The notes below the pieces were generated by a model that was not told where the DNA came from, did not search any database, and saw only the letters and a list, made by a program, of their open reading frames with translations. Shown here one piece after another: positions 21,961 to 30,144 of a stretch of DNA of 30,144 nucleotides. Source of the stretch: Pleurotus djamor (taxonomy: Eukaryota; Basidiomycota; Agaricomycetes; Agaricales; Pleurotaceae); assembly GCA_029747585.1 (NCBI GenBank), contig JAPEVF010000565.1, positions 1 through 30,144 on the forward strand, in the 5' to 3' direction. A program made the position numbers and the translations under genes. Within the stretch, counting starts at the first letter, position 1, and every line of letters starts with the position of its first letter.

Positions 21961-24271
21961 ATGCCTTCGACGTCCCGCGCCCGTACACGATCAGCAAGCC
22001 CTAGGCCTTCAAGGCCAAAGGGCAAGCCGAGATCAAAGTCCTCAACCTCCTCGCGTGCACCTACTGCTCCCAAACCAAAGAAAAAGCGCGGTCCAAAGGG
22101 CGACTTTCACGGCCAGCGACTCGCGTTCTTAGAGTCGAAGCTCGCAGAATATCAGAACGCGTCGAAGAATGGTGAAGTGCAGTCCTGGTATAACGACGTA
22201 TTATTCCCTGCCTACTGGAGTCGTTTCCATTGGAGCTTAGCGATTGATGTTGAGCCGTCGCCTAACGATGTTTACCCCGAAGAATCAAGTCTTAACAGAG
22301 AGGAGTTGGACGCGAAGACTGAACAGGAGACCCATATTACCAAGGTGAGTCACATGTTCGTGAAAGCGCTCGCCAATCTTGACGCCCACCTCAGAAGATC
22401 AAAACCTGGTTCAACTATCGACGCCATCAGCTAGGCCTAGTCACCAATGAGGTCTGGCAGTCCCTCCTCGACATCATACGCCAAGGCTCGATAACACCAC
22501 CTCACCGTCTTCGTGATTACCAATACTACATGCAGCTTCCGGAATACAAGAAACGTATCGGCGAAGTTTTTGACATAGAATGGCCATCGGCAAACCTGGA
22601 CGATTCTCATCAACTCTCCTTTCGTTGCGAAATCGCCAAGCGGCTTCTTGAGGATGAGGAACCAGAAATCCAAGCTGCGTTGAAGAAGCAGGCCGAAGAG
22701 GACTACCAAGCGGCGCTCGAGAAATTTGAGAAGGGGCTTATTTGGGATGAGGTTGAAGATCCCGAGGCGAGACAACAGTATGTACCTCAAAATGGTTTTC
22801 TTTTCGTGATCTAACGCGTACTAGGGCGATCGATACGCTATGTTCTGTGATGCAACCCCTTCTCGATGGAATCCGCGCCCACACCGGCCTATTTGTTCAG
22901 CTCACAGTAGCCTTACCGCGTGAAGATCCCAAAACCGTTCAATGTATATCGTAAGTTACTCCCCTCGACAATATCTCCTGCCACAGCCTATAACTACTAT
23001 GCTCAGCATTGGTTCTGGTACATCGGCCGATGGAAAAGGATTCGCTGATATGGATGTGGGCGGGTTTCGGAAATTTTCAACCCTCTTCATTCGCTATGCA
23101 ATGGTTGCGGCTGGATGTGTGTCCCATTCTTTCTTTTTATATGCAACGTCTCCCTTATCCTTGAGTAGATCTCGATCCCTCTGTTTTTGACGAATCCAAG
23201 CAGACTCCAACAGAGGCTCCTGCAACCGAGGCTCAAGTGGAACAACGACTCCCCCCCCGACGAAGTTACCAATACAAACATCGAAGATCATCCGATGCCA
23301 CTTGCTGAGCCTCATTTAGGCAATGATGCAGATCCAGCCGCCGCTCAAGAACCACCTCAAGTCATAGCCGATGCCAATCAACCCGCACGTTCCATATCCA
23401 ACAACCACCCCGATCCTCCCCACGATCACTCAGCATCGCATACTGAGACGACTCCGAATCAAAGAACCGCGCCGCTGCCCCTCGATATACCCGCTCCCGA
23501 CAACGATAACGCTACACCCCGTCANCCCCCCCATTCACGATGAAGACCCTGAGCAACAACCTTCCAGCAATGCCATGGATGTCGACCGACCAAGCGTCAA
23601 TCCCATCGTAATTTCGAAGCCAGTCCCGGATTGGTTCAAGGATGCCGTTTCTGCCTTCCGGTCATCACGCGCAGCAAGCTTTGGGGGCGAATGGGCAGAG
23701 ATGATTGATCTATGGGAATCTCGAGAGCACGCGCGAGGCTTTCACGAGGTACGTTATCATTAATTTCCTTCCAACAAGTCAAGATTTACGTTCTTCCCCT
23801 ACAGACTACCTTACCAAAGTCCAAGCGTCGGCCCACACAAGTTGCTCTTTGGGTTAAATGTGCTCGATTCCAAGGAGACTACAACCAAATCCCGGCCATC
23901 TCCAACGTAACCCAGTTCGCCAACAAGTGGTGGGACTGGTGGAATGATTTGAACCCTGATTGGCGTCCGCGACAAGGCAACCGGCTACAGAAGGGGGGCA
24001 CTGGTGAAATCCCGGAGACCTTACTTGCTACCGGCAAGAATGGCTTTCTGAGCGTCATCGCCGCCCTCTGGTGGTGGCGTCAGAAGACTTCTAAGCCCTC
24101 CCCGGCGCTCACCTCATGGCTCAGCGCCGTTGCGGATGTTGTATACATTCTTCAAACGGCAAGTCAGTCAGGGACCCAGCAAGGTCAACGCAAGCGGTAT
24201 GTTGTGTCCCCGCCTATCAATGCTTTATACCCCTGCTCATAGCCTTGATTATTAGTCGTCGTGTCAACTGA
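21961..24271 (+). CDS. Trp-rich uncharacterised mushroom-family protein, copy 2
   Basis: Seven exons: 21961-22344, 22395-22777, 22825-22950, 23007-23116, 23169-23748, 23805-24196, 24256-24271, about 662 residues. The N-terminus is basic (PKPKKKRGPKG) and may bind nucleic acid. The first domain (FLESKLAEYQ; FHWSLAIDVEP) and the phase-0 intron after it match copy 1 and the short gene at 5243. The C-terminal domain has ISNVTQFANKWWDWW (about 559) and GKNGFLSVIAALWWW (about 604). Exon 5 is out of frame twice: an 8-C run (23251-23258) that fits as 7 C, and an N at 23525 before a C run that fits as absent. With both removed, the exon phases match on each side, so sequencing error is more likely than decay. 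Copy 1 and copy 2 are diverged, not a recent duplication. Confidence 0.75.
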
Positions 24272-24636
24272 GCGCCGATCAATGTCCTTCCTGACAGGTT
24301 GCTCAACATGCGGACTATGTTATATGGCTGCTCCCATCTTGCTTCCCTATCTACTCCCGTCGTACGACCGTTTTTATGCCTTCATCAACTTATGCCTTGT
24401 CGAATCCCCCTCCTACATCAACTCCTCCTTTCCCATCTCCCTCTCAANCCTTTTTTCATCTCTTGTCCTCGNTCTTTTGTTTCTCATCTTTCGTCTTTCA
24501 TCTTTTGTCTTTCCCCTGTCTTTTCTCCTTAATCCCTCCTTTCCTTTCCTCTTTCCTCTTTCCTTCCCATCTAATCACTCCTATCTCCACCCCTTACTCC
24601 TTCCCTCCTTTCCCCCTTTATCCCTGGACTTGCTAC
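24272..24636. other. Polypyrimidine tract
   Basis: The plus strand is almost entirely C and T from about 24405 to 24630 (CCTCCTTTC, CTTTCGTC and similar), with two Ns at 24448 and 24472. Strand asymmetry this strong can form triplex or other unusual DNA. The open frames across it are low-complexity Leu/Ser/Phe/Pro and are not genes. It ends where the repeat array starts. Confidence 0.6.
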
Positions 24637-24842
24637 GCATAATACATTATAATTAGAACCTTTGCTCCGTCTATAACAGATAAGGACCTTACATTCATAA
24701 TGTATTACAAGGTAAGTTCCCAAAAAGGAAATCCGACTCCAAGAAGAGAAATTGAAGCAGAAAAACTCATAATGTATTACAATCTTTATAATGTATTAAG
24801 GCTTTGGATAACATCCATTCATAATATGTTAACTTTACAGCA
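24637..24842 (-). repeat. Right inverted subterminal repeat array (TAATACATTATGA)
   Basis: Reverse-oriented partner of the array at 14010-14193. TCATAATGTATTA lies at 24695-24707 and 24767-24779, variants at 24639-24653, 24786-24798 and 24818-24830, and TTCCCAAAAAGGAAA at 24717-24731. The outer limit is TACAGCA (24836-24842), the complement of TGCTGTA at the left end. Chromovirus coding sequence begins immediately after it. Confidence 0.7.
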
Positions 24843-25321
24843 TTAGCTGGGCTGCTCAGCGGCTTGGCCCTTATAAGGTCCTAGCCAAGGTTGGTAAGTC
24901 GGCGTACCGATTACAGCTCCCCCGTTCCCTCTCTCGGCTACACCCCGTCTTCCCCACCGTCAAACTTTCGCCATGGAACGAGGATCCGATTGAAGGTCGT
25001 CGACCACCTCCTCCCCCTGAACCTGTCCTGGTTGACGGTGCGAAGGAGTTTGAGGTCGAAGAGATCTTGGACAGCCGGCGGCGGTATAACCGACTGGAAT
25101 ATTTGGTCAAGTGGAAGGGCTATGGTGTCGAGGATCAGAGTTGGGAGCCAAGGAAGAACGTGGAGAACGCGCAGGAATGTATCGAGGCATTCCATCGTAA
25201 GTACCCAGATGCCATCTGCGCTACTCTCTTCGAGGTCATCGCCGACACCCCCGGTCTATCCAACGCTGTACGCTCTTGGAGACGCAAGCACGAGCCAGCA
25301 CGTCGAGACGCCGCGCCTTGA
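24843..25321 (+). pseudogene. Ty3/gypsy chromovirus integrase tail with chromodomain, 5'-truncated
   Basis: An open frame runs from the repeat boundary to TGA at 25319-25321. It has the usual end of a chromovirus Pol: RLGPYKVLAKVGKSAYRLQL and LHPVFPTVKLSPW (the integrase C-terminal module), then a chromodomain with FEVEEILDSRRR, LEYLVKWKGYG, DQSWEPRKNVENA and CIEAFHRKYPDA. The aromatic cage positions Y/F, W and W/E look intact. Protease, reverse transcriptase and the integrase core are missing from the window, so the unit cannot move alone. In complete elements the chromodomain directs integration to marked chromatin. Confidence 0.85.
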
Positions 25322-25333
25322 AGGGGGGGGTGA
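25322..25333 (+). other. Polypurine tract of the chromovirus
   Basis: AGGGGGGGG follows the pol stop and precedes the LTR start, the normal place of the plus-strand primer for reverse transcription. Confidence 0.55.
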
Positions 25334-25782
25334 TGTAAGGGGACCATCTATTTCTCCCCTACCCAACCCCTTTCCCCTGTCTCCCAGCAGACTCCAGCCC
25401 CAGTCTGCTGGCACTTCCCCATTTGGACACCAGCCGACACTCCTTCGTACGCAGGAGTCTCGCCTCCCTTTCCTTTTTGGGGATTCCCCTTTTCCTTTTT
25501 CCCTTTTCCCCTGTTCCTTCATACTTTATCACATTCCCTCTGCTCATTTACTTCCGTCTCGTATTTGATTCCGCTCTTGTGACTATATTGTGGCTTGGTA
25601 CTGTACAGTCATCGTCTCACGCTCGTAGATACGTATTCGCGCGCCGACCGAGACGGATCCTTAGAGTATTCTCTTCGGATTCCCTCTCGCTAGGTGAGCG
25701 CTTTGCTGTATTAGGTAGTTCTATATTCACTTCGGATTCCCTCTCGCTAGTCGTGCGTGCGACTCGTTAGGTTGCCCTTACA
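25334..25782 (+). mobile_element. 3' LTR of the chromovirus, 449 bp
   Basis: The LTR begins TGTAAGGG (25334-25341) and ends CCCTTACA (25775-25782), exact inverted termini with the canonical TG...CA. It follows the polypurine tract directly. A 27-nt internal direct repeat with one mismatch lies at 25667-25693 and 25724-25750 (core TTCGGATTCCCTCTCGCTAG). No 5' LTR is in the window, so target duplication (candidate GCCAG at 25783) cannot be tested. Confidence 0.8.
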
Positions 25783-25863
25783 GCCAGGCGATCAAATGCT
25801 CTGGGTGCTTTGCCACAGCGGATAGGCAATGGCGGTGCTGCGGCTGTGCCGCGTTTCTGTTTA

Positions 25864-25923
25864 TTGAAATCAACAAACTCGAAATTCGACCAGAACAGGG
25901 GCGCCCCAAATCTATATTATAAA
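25864..25923 (+). promoter_or_regulatory. TATA promoter with TTGAAATCAACAAAC box
   Basis: TTGAAATCAACAAAC (25864-25878) lies 54 nt upstream of TATAAA (25918-25923). The same 15-mer and similar spacing occur at 13811-13860, and both are preceded by GGCGGTGCT. It would drive the small frame at 25990. Confidence 0.35.
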
Positions 25924-25989
25924 GGACGATACTTTTTCCCACGAGACAAACCACTAGAGACAATCGGTGATCTCGGACTTTCCTTTTTC

Positions 25990-26184
25990 ATGCCTAACAT
26001 CCATCGTCACCTCAGCAGGCTATCGAAAATTCGAGAATCTCTTGGCGGTGAGCACGAGAAATTTCTGGAACGAGTCTCATTCCTACATATAAGACGGAAG
26101 GGCTGCTCACCGGCCAAACTGCAGACACGAGATACCTCTGCTTTCTCCTCCACCCCTCGCACAGGTAAGTCAATGGAAGATTGA
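25990..26184 (+). CDS. Possible small gene, first exon (doubtful)
   Basis: ATG at 25990 lies 67 nt after TATAAA. The frame (MPNIHRHLSRLSKIRESLGG) is basic and stays open to TGA at 26182. A consensus donor CAG|GTAAGT at 26161-26169 suggests that the real exon ends at 26163 and that the gene continues downstream, but I could not find a convincing next exon. No family recognised. Confidence 0.25.
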   Translation: MPNIHRHLSRLSKIRESLGGEHEKFLERVSFLHIRRKGCSPAKLQTRDTSAFSSTPRTGKSMED

Positions 26185-26472
26185 GCGTGCGAACTCCAGA
26201 CTGACTGTGGGAGTATCTTCCTAATGAGTTATTGTTGTTGGTTCGCCCTTTTTGGCCTTAGTCCTTACTATAGGTGGGTAATGTTTTAGACGGCGCCGGT
26301 GAACTGTAAGCATCTGCCCATGAGACGAGTACCAGAGCGGGCTTGAATTAGTACACCAGGTGAGTGGTTTACAATGACGCGACATTTTCCAAAGTTTCAA
26401 TACAAAGTCAAGTGTGTGCAAAGCATCCGAATTCATATTCAAGTCGTTACATTTATCGGTCAAACGAGCACG

Positions 26473-26516
26473 GGGCACCGAGTCCGACCAACCGCAGGTT
26501 GGGCGACGAGGTGCCC
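26473..26516. repeat. Nested hairpin
   Basis: GGGCACC (26473-26479) pairs with GGTGCCC (26510-26516) and, inside it, CCAACC (26488-26493) pairs with GGTTGG (26497-26502) around a 3-nt loop. The two stems are separated by near-symmetric 8- and 7-nt internal loops. Role unknown. Confidence 0.4.
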
Positions 26517-26741
26517 TCGATGTAAATCAATTATCAGTATACATTGGTCTCATTTTTATATTCCGTGCGGAGCACGGGTTATCGGCTAGTATTCCTAAAC
26601 AATCAAAGATGATCGAACCTCGAGCCCTCCCATTAAAAGGGACTGTATACCTGTTAGGCCGAAACCATTTCTTGTTCACCCCCCACTTCTCGTCGAGCTG
26701 TGCTCTTCGCACATTCACTCTCTTATCTATCACATTGCGTT

Positions 26742-28268
26742 ATGACTGGCTCTGCAGACCCGGGTCAACGTAAGCTTTTTCGAACTTTCAGTCCAATCTG
26801 CCTCTCAATTCCTTTGGGTTCAAAGGGGACCCCATCGTCCCTTTGGTCGTTCTTTTCAACGTGATCCAATTTCTGGGGCTCTTCCTCCTCGCCGTCATAG
26901 TTATTACCGCGCGGCTATCCCGATCCATTCGCCGCACCTCTGCTTGGTACAACTTCCTTCTCACGTGGATGCTGTCCTGTATATCCTACCTCTTCATCGT
27001 GGGCTACCAACTGGATACACCACCGAGCTTTGGTGTATGTTTATTCCAATCCATGCTTGTCTACGCTGCTCCTGTTGTGTATGTCCATTCACTAGCCCGT
27101 CTGGCGTCATCCTCGCTTATCCAGTGACTCAATAGGACCGTAACAGCTGGGCTGTCTTTTTCCATTGAGGTATGTACTTGCTCCAGATCAGGATATCAGC
27201 TCCCCCATACCCAACTTCATCAGATGTGGCGTATTGTCACAGGTGCAACATCGGCAAGACATCCATCAACTCGGACTGAATACCTGGTTTGTTCCCGCGT
27301 TGTTTCCAAAGATGATGCCAATCTAAGTTCCGTGATAGCTCCTAATTATGCCTTACATTTTCCATCTGTTAATCTGCGTAGAAGTTCTCGCCGTGAGTTA
27401 TGATGGGTCTTGCATATTCTCTCTGTTCGCCTAACCCCCTTCTAGTTCGGGTTAGCGGATAAATCTATCGTCGAACGCGACACGACACACATGTTTTGCC
27501 ATCTAAAAGCTCGCATCCCGTTGGTGACGCCCATCCTGATACTCTTGATCTGACTGTGATCTCATCACTCGTAGGTCCATTATCACTGCCGCGGTGGTAA
27601 TAATCACCATCGTTGTTGCACTCAGTTTCTACGGTACATTTCAGATTCCCCTGAGTAATTATGGCACAACGTTGATCGAGTTTGTAGTATCGACAGCCCT
27701 CTACCTACGAAGGCATTGGGCGGCTTTCCGAAACCTTGGGCGTGTGCGCGCTCTTGGGATGCGAAAAATGCTAATTCGATATGGCATCTTCTCTGTATTA
27801 CCAACCCTTGGCCTGGTGTAAGCACGGTTCGCTGCTTTTACATTCCTTAATCTCACCTCTTGGATAGATTCTCCTTTATACGAATATCGGCGGGTCTTTC
27901 TGGAATAGGTGATGATTTGTTGACGCTTGCCGTCGGCCTACGTGCGTTCCCCACTAGACCCATTTTTCTTTCATCTACTGATACACTTTTCTGTGTTAGT
28001 CCCCGTCGGAGCGGCTTTAATCTTCGGGACTCAGGGCGTGAGTACTATGAATAGCACATCTCCTATGTCCTTATTAAACTTAGGCTATCTCTAGGACCTC
28101 TTCGATGCTTGGAAGTTTTGGGGCAAGCGAACACAGGAGAAGACCCCGTTGCCCCTATCAACACTTGCAAAGCGGCAGGATGGAAGCGGGCACGGCGATA
28201 TCATCGTGGAAAGCGCTGTGCAATTCGAGATATGTTCACCGGACTCTAACAGTGTTCAAACTTCATAG
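26742..28268 (+). CDS. Seven-transmembrane receptor-like protein
   Basis: Ten exons: 26742-26769, 26826-27078, 27136-27169, 27224-27286, 27339-27392, 27446-27519, 27575-27817, 27868-27941, 28000-28037, 28095-28268; phases agree, about 344 residues. Seven hydrophobic segments can be read: PLVVLFNVIQFLGLFLLAVI, YNFLLTWMLSCISYLFIVG, a third across exons 2-3 (VYAAPVV to TAGLSFSIE), YLLLIMPYIFHLLICVEVLA, IITAAVVIITIVVALSFYG, IFSVLPTLGLVFSFI and LLTLAVGLLPVGAALIF. The first loop is basic (RLSRSIRRTS) and the C-tail is hydrophilic, as in fungal G-protein-coupled receptors with the N-terminus outside. Similar orphan 7TM proteins are common in mushrooms; ligand and coupling are unknown. It is not a typical STE3 pheromone receptor as far as I can see. 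Confidence 0.7.
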
Positions 28269-28608
28269 ATATGAATTATATGTTTCAGAATCGAACGCGC
28301 CTCCGAGAGTTCCACGTTCCACATCCTGGAGTGTAAACGGGTCAGGTACTTTGAAGAAACACTCATGGAAGACAACTAGTTTATCACCGTCGATGGCCGA
28401 TACCATTACTCAGTGGATTGCTCATGAACCCATCTGCGGCTGGAAATACGCATCCCCGACAGCTGCCTAGAAGGACAACCCATATAGTATAGTCACTCCG
28501 GGCCTCACTTTCACTTCGAATCGCCGACGCTCTTTCCTCGCGGGTAGCGGAGTCTCATTCCACAGTAATCATTTAGCAAGCCATGCGGCTCTCAGCAAAT
28601 ACGGTGCT
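28269..28608. other. Intergenic, no supported gene
   Basis: Sequence after the 7TM stop shows no motif and no coherent splice pattern in either direction. It may contain older degraded transporter sequence leading into the fragment that follows. Confidence 0.3.
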
Positions 28609-28816
28609 GTGTTTCAACTGGCGGCGCCGTGGTATCGTATTCCTTTTTCCCGTACTCAATCATGCCAGTCCCTTGGAGAAGCCACGAGTATTCACAAATT
28701 CACGACACTATATTTTGCTAGCGACGTCGCTAGCTTTGGTGCGCTAACAGGGGCACCTATCGCCGGGGCCCTACTGGGTCTATTGCAGTGGTTTAAGCCC
28801 TTCACTGTCAGTGGGG
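28609..28816 (+). pseudogene. Possible MFS transporter relic
   Basis: The frame includes SFGALTGAPIAGALLGLLQW, which resembles a late transmembrane segment of major-facilitator monocarboxylate-type transporters, where G-x-P-I-x-G-A-L is frequent. It ends at a donor-like GTAAGT (28816-28821). No other transporter segment is readable upstream or downstream, so it looks like a decayed fragment. The resemblance is short and could be chance. Confidence 0.35.
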
Positions 28817-29049
28817 TAAGTCCCTCGCGGTTTTCAACGGCTCTATCGTTGATGCCTCCGATCTTCGAAAAGTGGTAATAATTGATGGGGCTGGGTGCTT
28901 CCTCATGGCACGCCAGATGTTGTCCAGAAGGAGAGGTACACAAATTCTCTAGCGAAGGAGGACAGCGACTACATGCTTAGACTACAGAGTATACTGGTCA
29001 GATACACACATCAAGCATGAGGTCGAGGGGGGGTCGTAAAGGGGAGCTC

Positions 29050-30144
29050 CTATGTTGATCGAGGGCCCAAGACACGCGCTGCCTTCCCTTGTCTGTTTTT
29101 GTAGAAGACTATATCTCCTTCATCTTCAACAAAGCAGCACTGGGTAAATGTGCGGTAAAGAGCCCTGAAGGAATTCTTTCGAGGGGCAATGAGATCAAGG
29201 CTTTTGGGTGCAAACGTTCGAGATTCAGCTCACCGTAGGATCATAATTATAGTCTTCCCCTAATACAGCCTTGACATGTTCGGTCACTTCTGGCAAGTTA
29301 TCTGGAAGTGACTTGTTCATTTATCTGCCTCGGAAGGAGGGAAAGAACCTACAGAACGGAATCGATGAGAAGAGATGGTGACTGATGTGATCATGGCTGA
29401 TGTTGTGAAGGAAGAATCGTCCCGCCCAACCCAGCAAGGGACGGTCAACAGTTGAAATAGCTCCACGGAGAAAGGTCCACTCGTTCCCTCGATAATAGGG
29501 CACCGTTGGGTCAGAATGATGGAGGAATGTCAACATCACGATCCCTTGAGTCCACGATCATTAAGATGCACGTTTGGAGGAAGCATTGGACCCACAGTGG
29601 TTGGTCATCTGTGCGAACCGAAGTCAAGAATTGGCATGCTACGGCAAGAAGAACACGGACCATCCATGGAACAAGGAAAATTTTCACGAAGTCGTAACCG
29701 AATCGTGTGATGATGTGTTGAATTGAAAGCAGCACGATCAGAAGTCCAATATCAGATATAATAATGTCGCGGTATTCATTCGATTTGAAAAGACCGCCGT
29801 AAGGCTTGAAATGCTAAGATGCGAGTGAGCTCAAGTGGATGTGCTTGGACGTGATATCCTTACGTTGGCACCTTTGGGATGGCGCGACGAGCCCAAGATG
29901 TTCGTGGAGAGATACGTGTGCAGGCCAAATATCTGCATGAGCAACATCCGCAGTAGGGTATAGAGTGGGGCTTCTTCGAATATTTCTTGATAGTCAACAG
30001 AGGGAAGAAGACCTAGATCTGTTCTGGTCCTCGGGATATAGTTTTCATCTCGTTCCATGGATGCTGTAGCTTTCTGATGAATTGTCAGGCGGGGGGTCAA
30101 GAAAAGACCGGGAAGGTGAGAAGGACGGACGTGATGTGCGCGAT
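29050..30144 (-). CDS. Delta-12 (oleate) fatty acid desaturase, C-terminal part
   Basis: Visible exons: 30144-30131, 30073-29864, 29813-29661, 29608-29596, 29544-29353, 29301-29234, 29175-29050; the start and first histidine box lie beyond the window. The second box HRAHH is formed across the first visible exon, followed by KATASMERDENYIP, the family's usual continuation. The third box is in NISHDHISHHLFS. Other hallmarks are HFKPYGGLF, FLHHSDPTVPYY, GAISTVDRPLLGW, TFTQCCFVEDEGD and IVFYKNRQG. In the ER membrane these di-iron enzymes insert a double bond at carbon 12 of oleoyl chains to make linoleate. All phases agree, including a 13-nt microexon (29608-29596) that supplies MTNH and part of W. 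Regiospecificity is inferred from family resemblance. No sign of decay. Confidence 0.9.

Larger units (their letters stand above)
14010..24842. mobile_element. Candidate composite KDZ element carrying TET/JBP and two other genes
   Basis: The two inverted repeat arrays face outward at 14010 and 24842 and enclose 10,833 bp with an apparently intact KDZ transposase, a TET/JBP dioxygenase, an unrecognised Ser/Pro-rich gene and a Trp-rich family gene. KDZ elements with TET/JBP genes are known from basidiomycetes. The right boundary coincides with a sudden start of chromovirus coding sequence. I could not find a target-site duplication: left flank CACTATT and right flank TTAGCTG do not match. The arrays could also be two copies of an independent miniature element, so the unit is a proposal. 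Confidence 0.5.
25783..26741. other. Region between LTR and 7TM gene
   Basis: It holds a promoter-like block (25864-25923), a doubtful small gene at 25990 and a nested hairpin (26473-26516). I see no other gene; remaining open frames have no motif or splice support. Confidence 0.35.

Noticed and set aside
24261..24656. Leu/Ser/Phe-rich open frames in the polypyrimidine tract
   Set aside because: Low-complexity C/T sequence lacks stops in all plus frames; no gene-like features.
14000..24852. Target-site duplication at the ends of the KDZ-TET segment
   Set aside because: Bases just outside TGCTGTA on the two sides do not match over 4 or more positions; recorded as absent.
1..30144. CRISPR arrays, rRNA or tRNA genes
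   Set aside because: No regular spaced repeats and no cloverleaf or rRNA signature could be recognised; a tRNA search program would be needed for certainty.

Overview
The window reads as nuclear DNA of a mushroom-forming basidiomycete (Agaricomycetes). The evidence is dense 46-70 nt GT-AG introns, a fungal oleate (delta-12) desaturase at the right edge, a 7TM receptor-like gene, a Ty3/gypsy chromovirus remnant, two KDZ-type (Kyakuja-Dileera-Zisupton) DNA transposases and a fungal TET/JBP dioxygenase. All exon models were built by hand from splice sites and reading-frame phase; no alignment or RNA data were available. Several single N bases sit next to homopolymers, which suggests a draft assembly.

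Layout. 1-432 (-): 5' end of an unrecognised gene that runs off the left edge. 1230-9603 (+): four co-oriented genes, namely a Trp-rich protein of an uncharacterised mushroom family (copy 1), a small basic protein, a short protein that matches the N-terminal part of the Trp-rich family and carries two SUMO-interaction-like motifs, and a full-length KDZ transposase (KDZ-1). 9604-10961: gene-free, with a strongly palindromic element. 10962-11796 (+) and 12002-13453 (-): two convergent unrecognised genes, the second probably nuclear. 14010-24842: a segment bounded by inverted arrays of the motif TAATACATTATGA. It holds KDZ-2 (-), the TET/JBP dioxygenase (+, divergent from KDZ-2), an unrecognised Ser/Pro-rich protein (+) and Trp-rich family copy 2 (+). 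24843-25782: 3' end of a chromovirus (integrase tail, chromodomain, polypurine tract, one 449-bp LTR). 26742-28268 (+): 7TM protein. About 28609-28816: weak transporter-like relic. 29050-30144 (-): delta-12 desaturase, 5' end outside the window.

How the parts fit. Linkage of KDZ transposases with TET/JBP genes in basidiomycetes is published (Iyer et al., PNAS 2014). Three things here appear to go beyond that: inverted subterminal repeats that would bound a 10.8-kb KDZ-TET unit with two further cargo genes; the same Trp-rich family beside both KDZ genes; and a reduced relative of that family with tandem SUMO-interaction-like motifs. My working idea is that the Trp-rich proteins are accessory genes of KDZ elements and that the dioxygenase acts on the methylation state of the element. 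This is inference; the sequence supports the linkage and not the mechanism.
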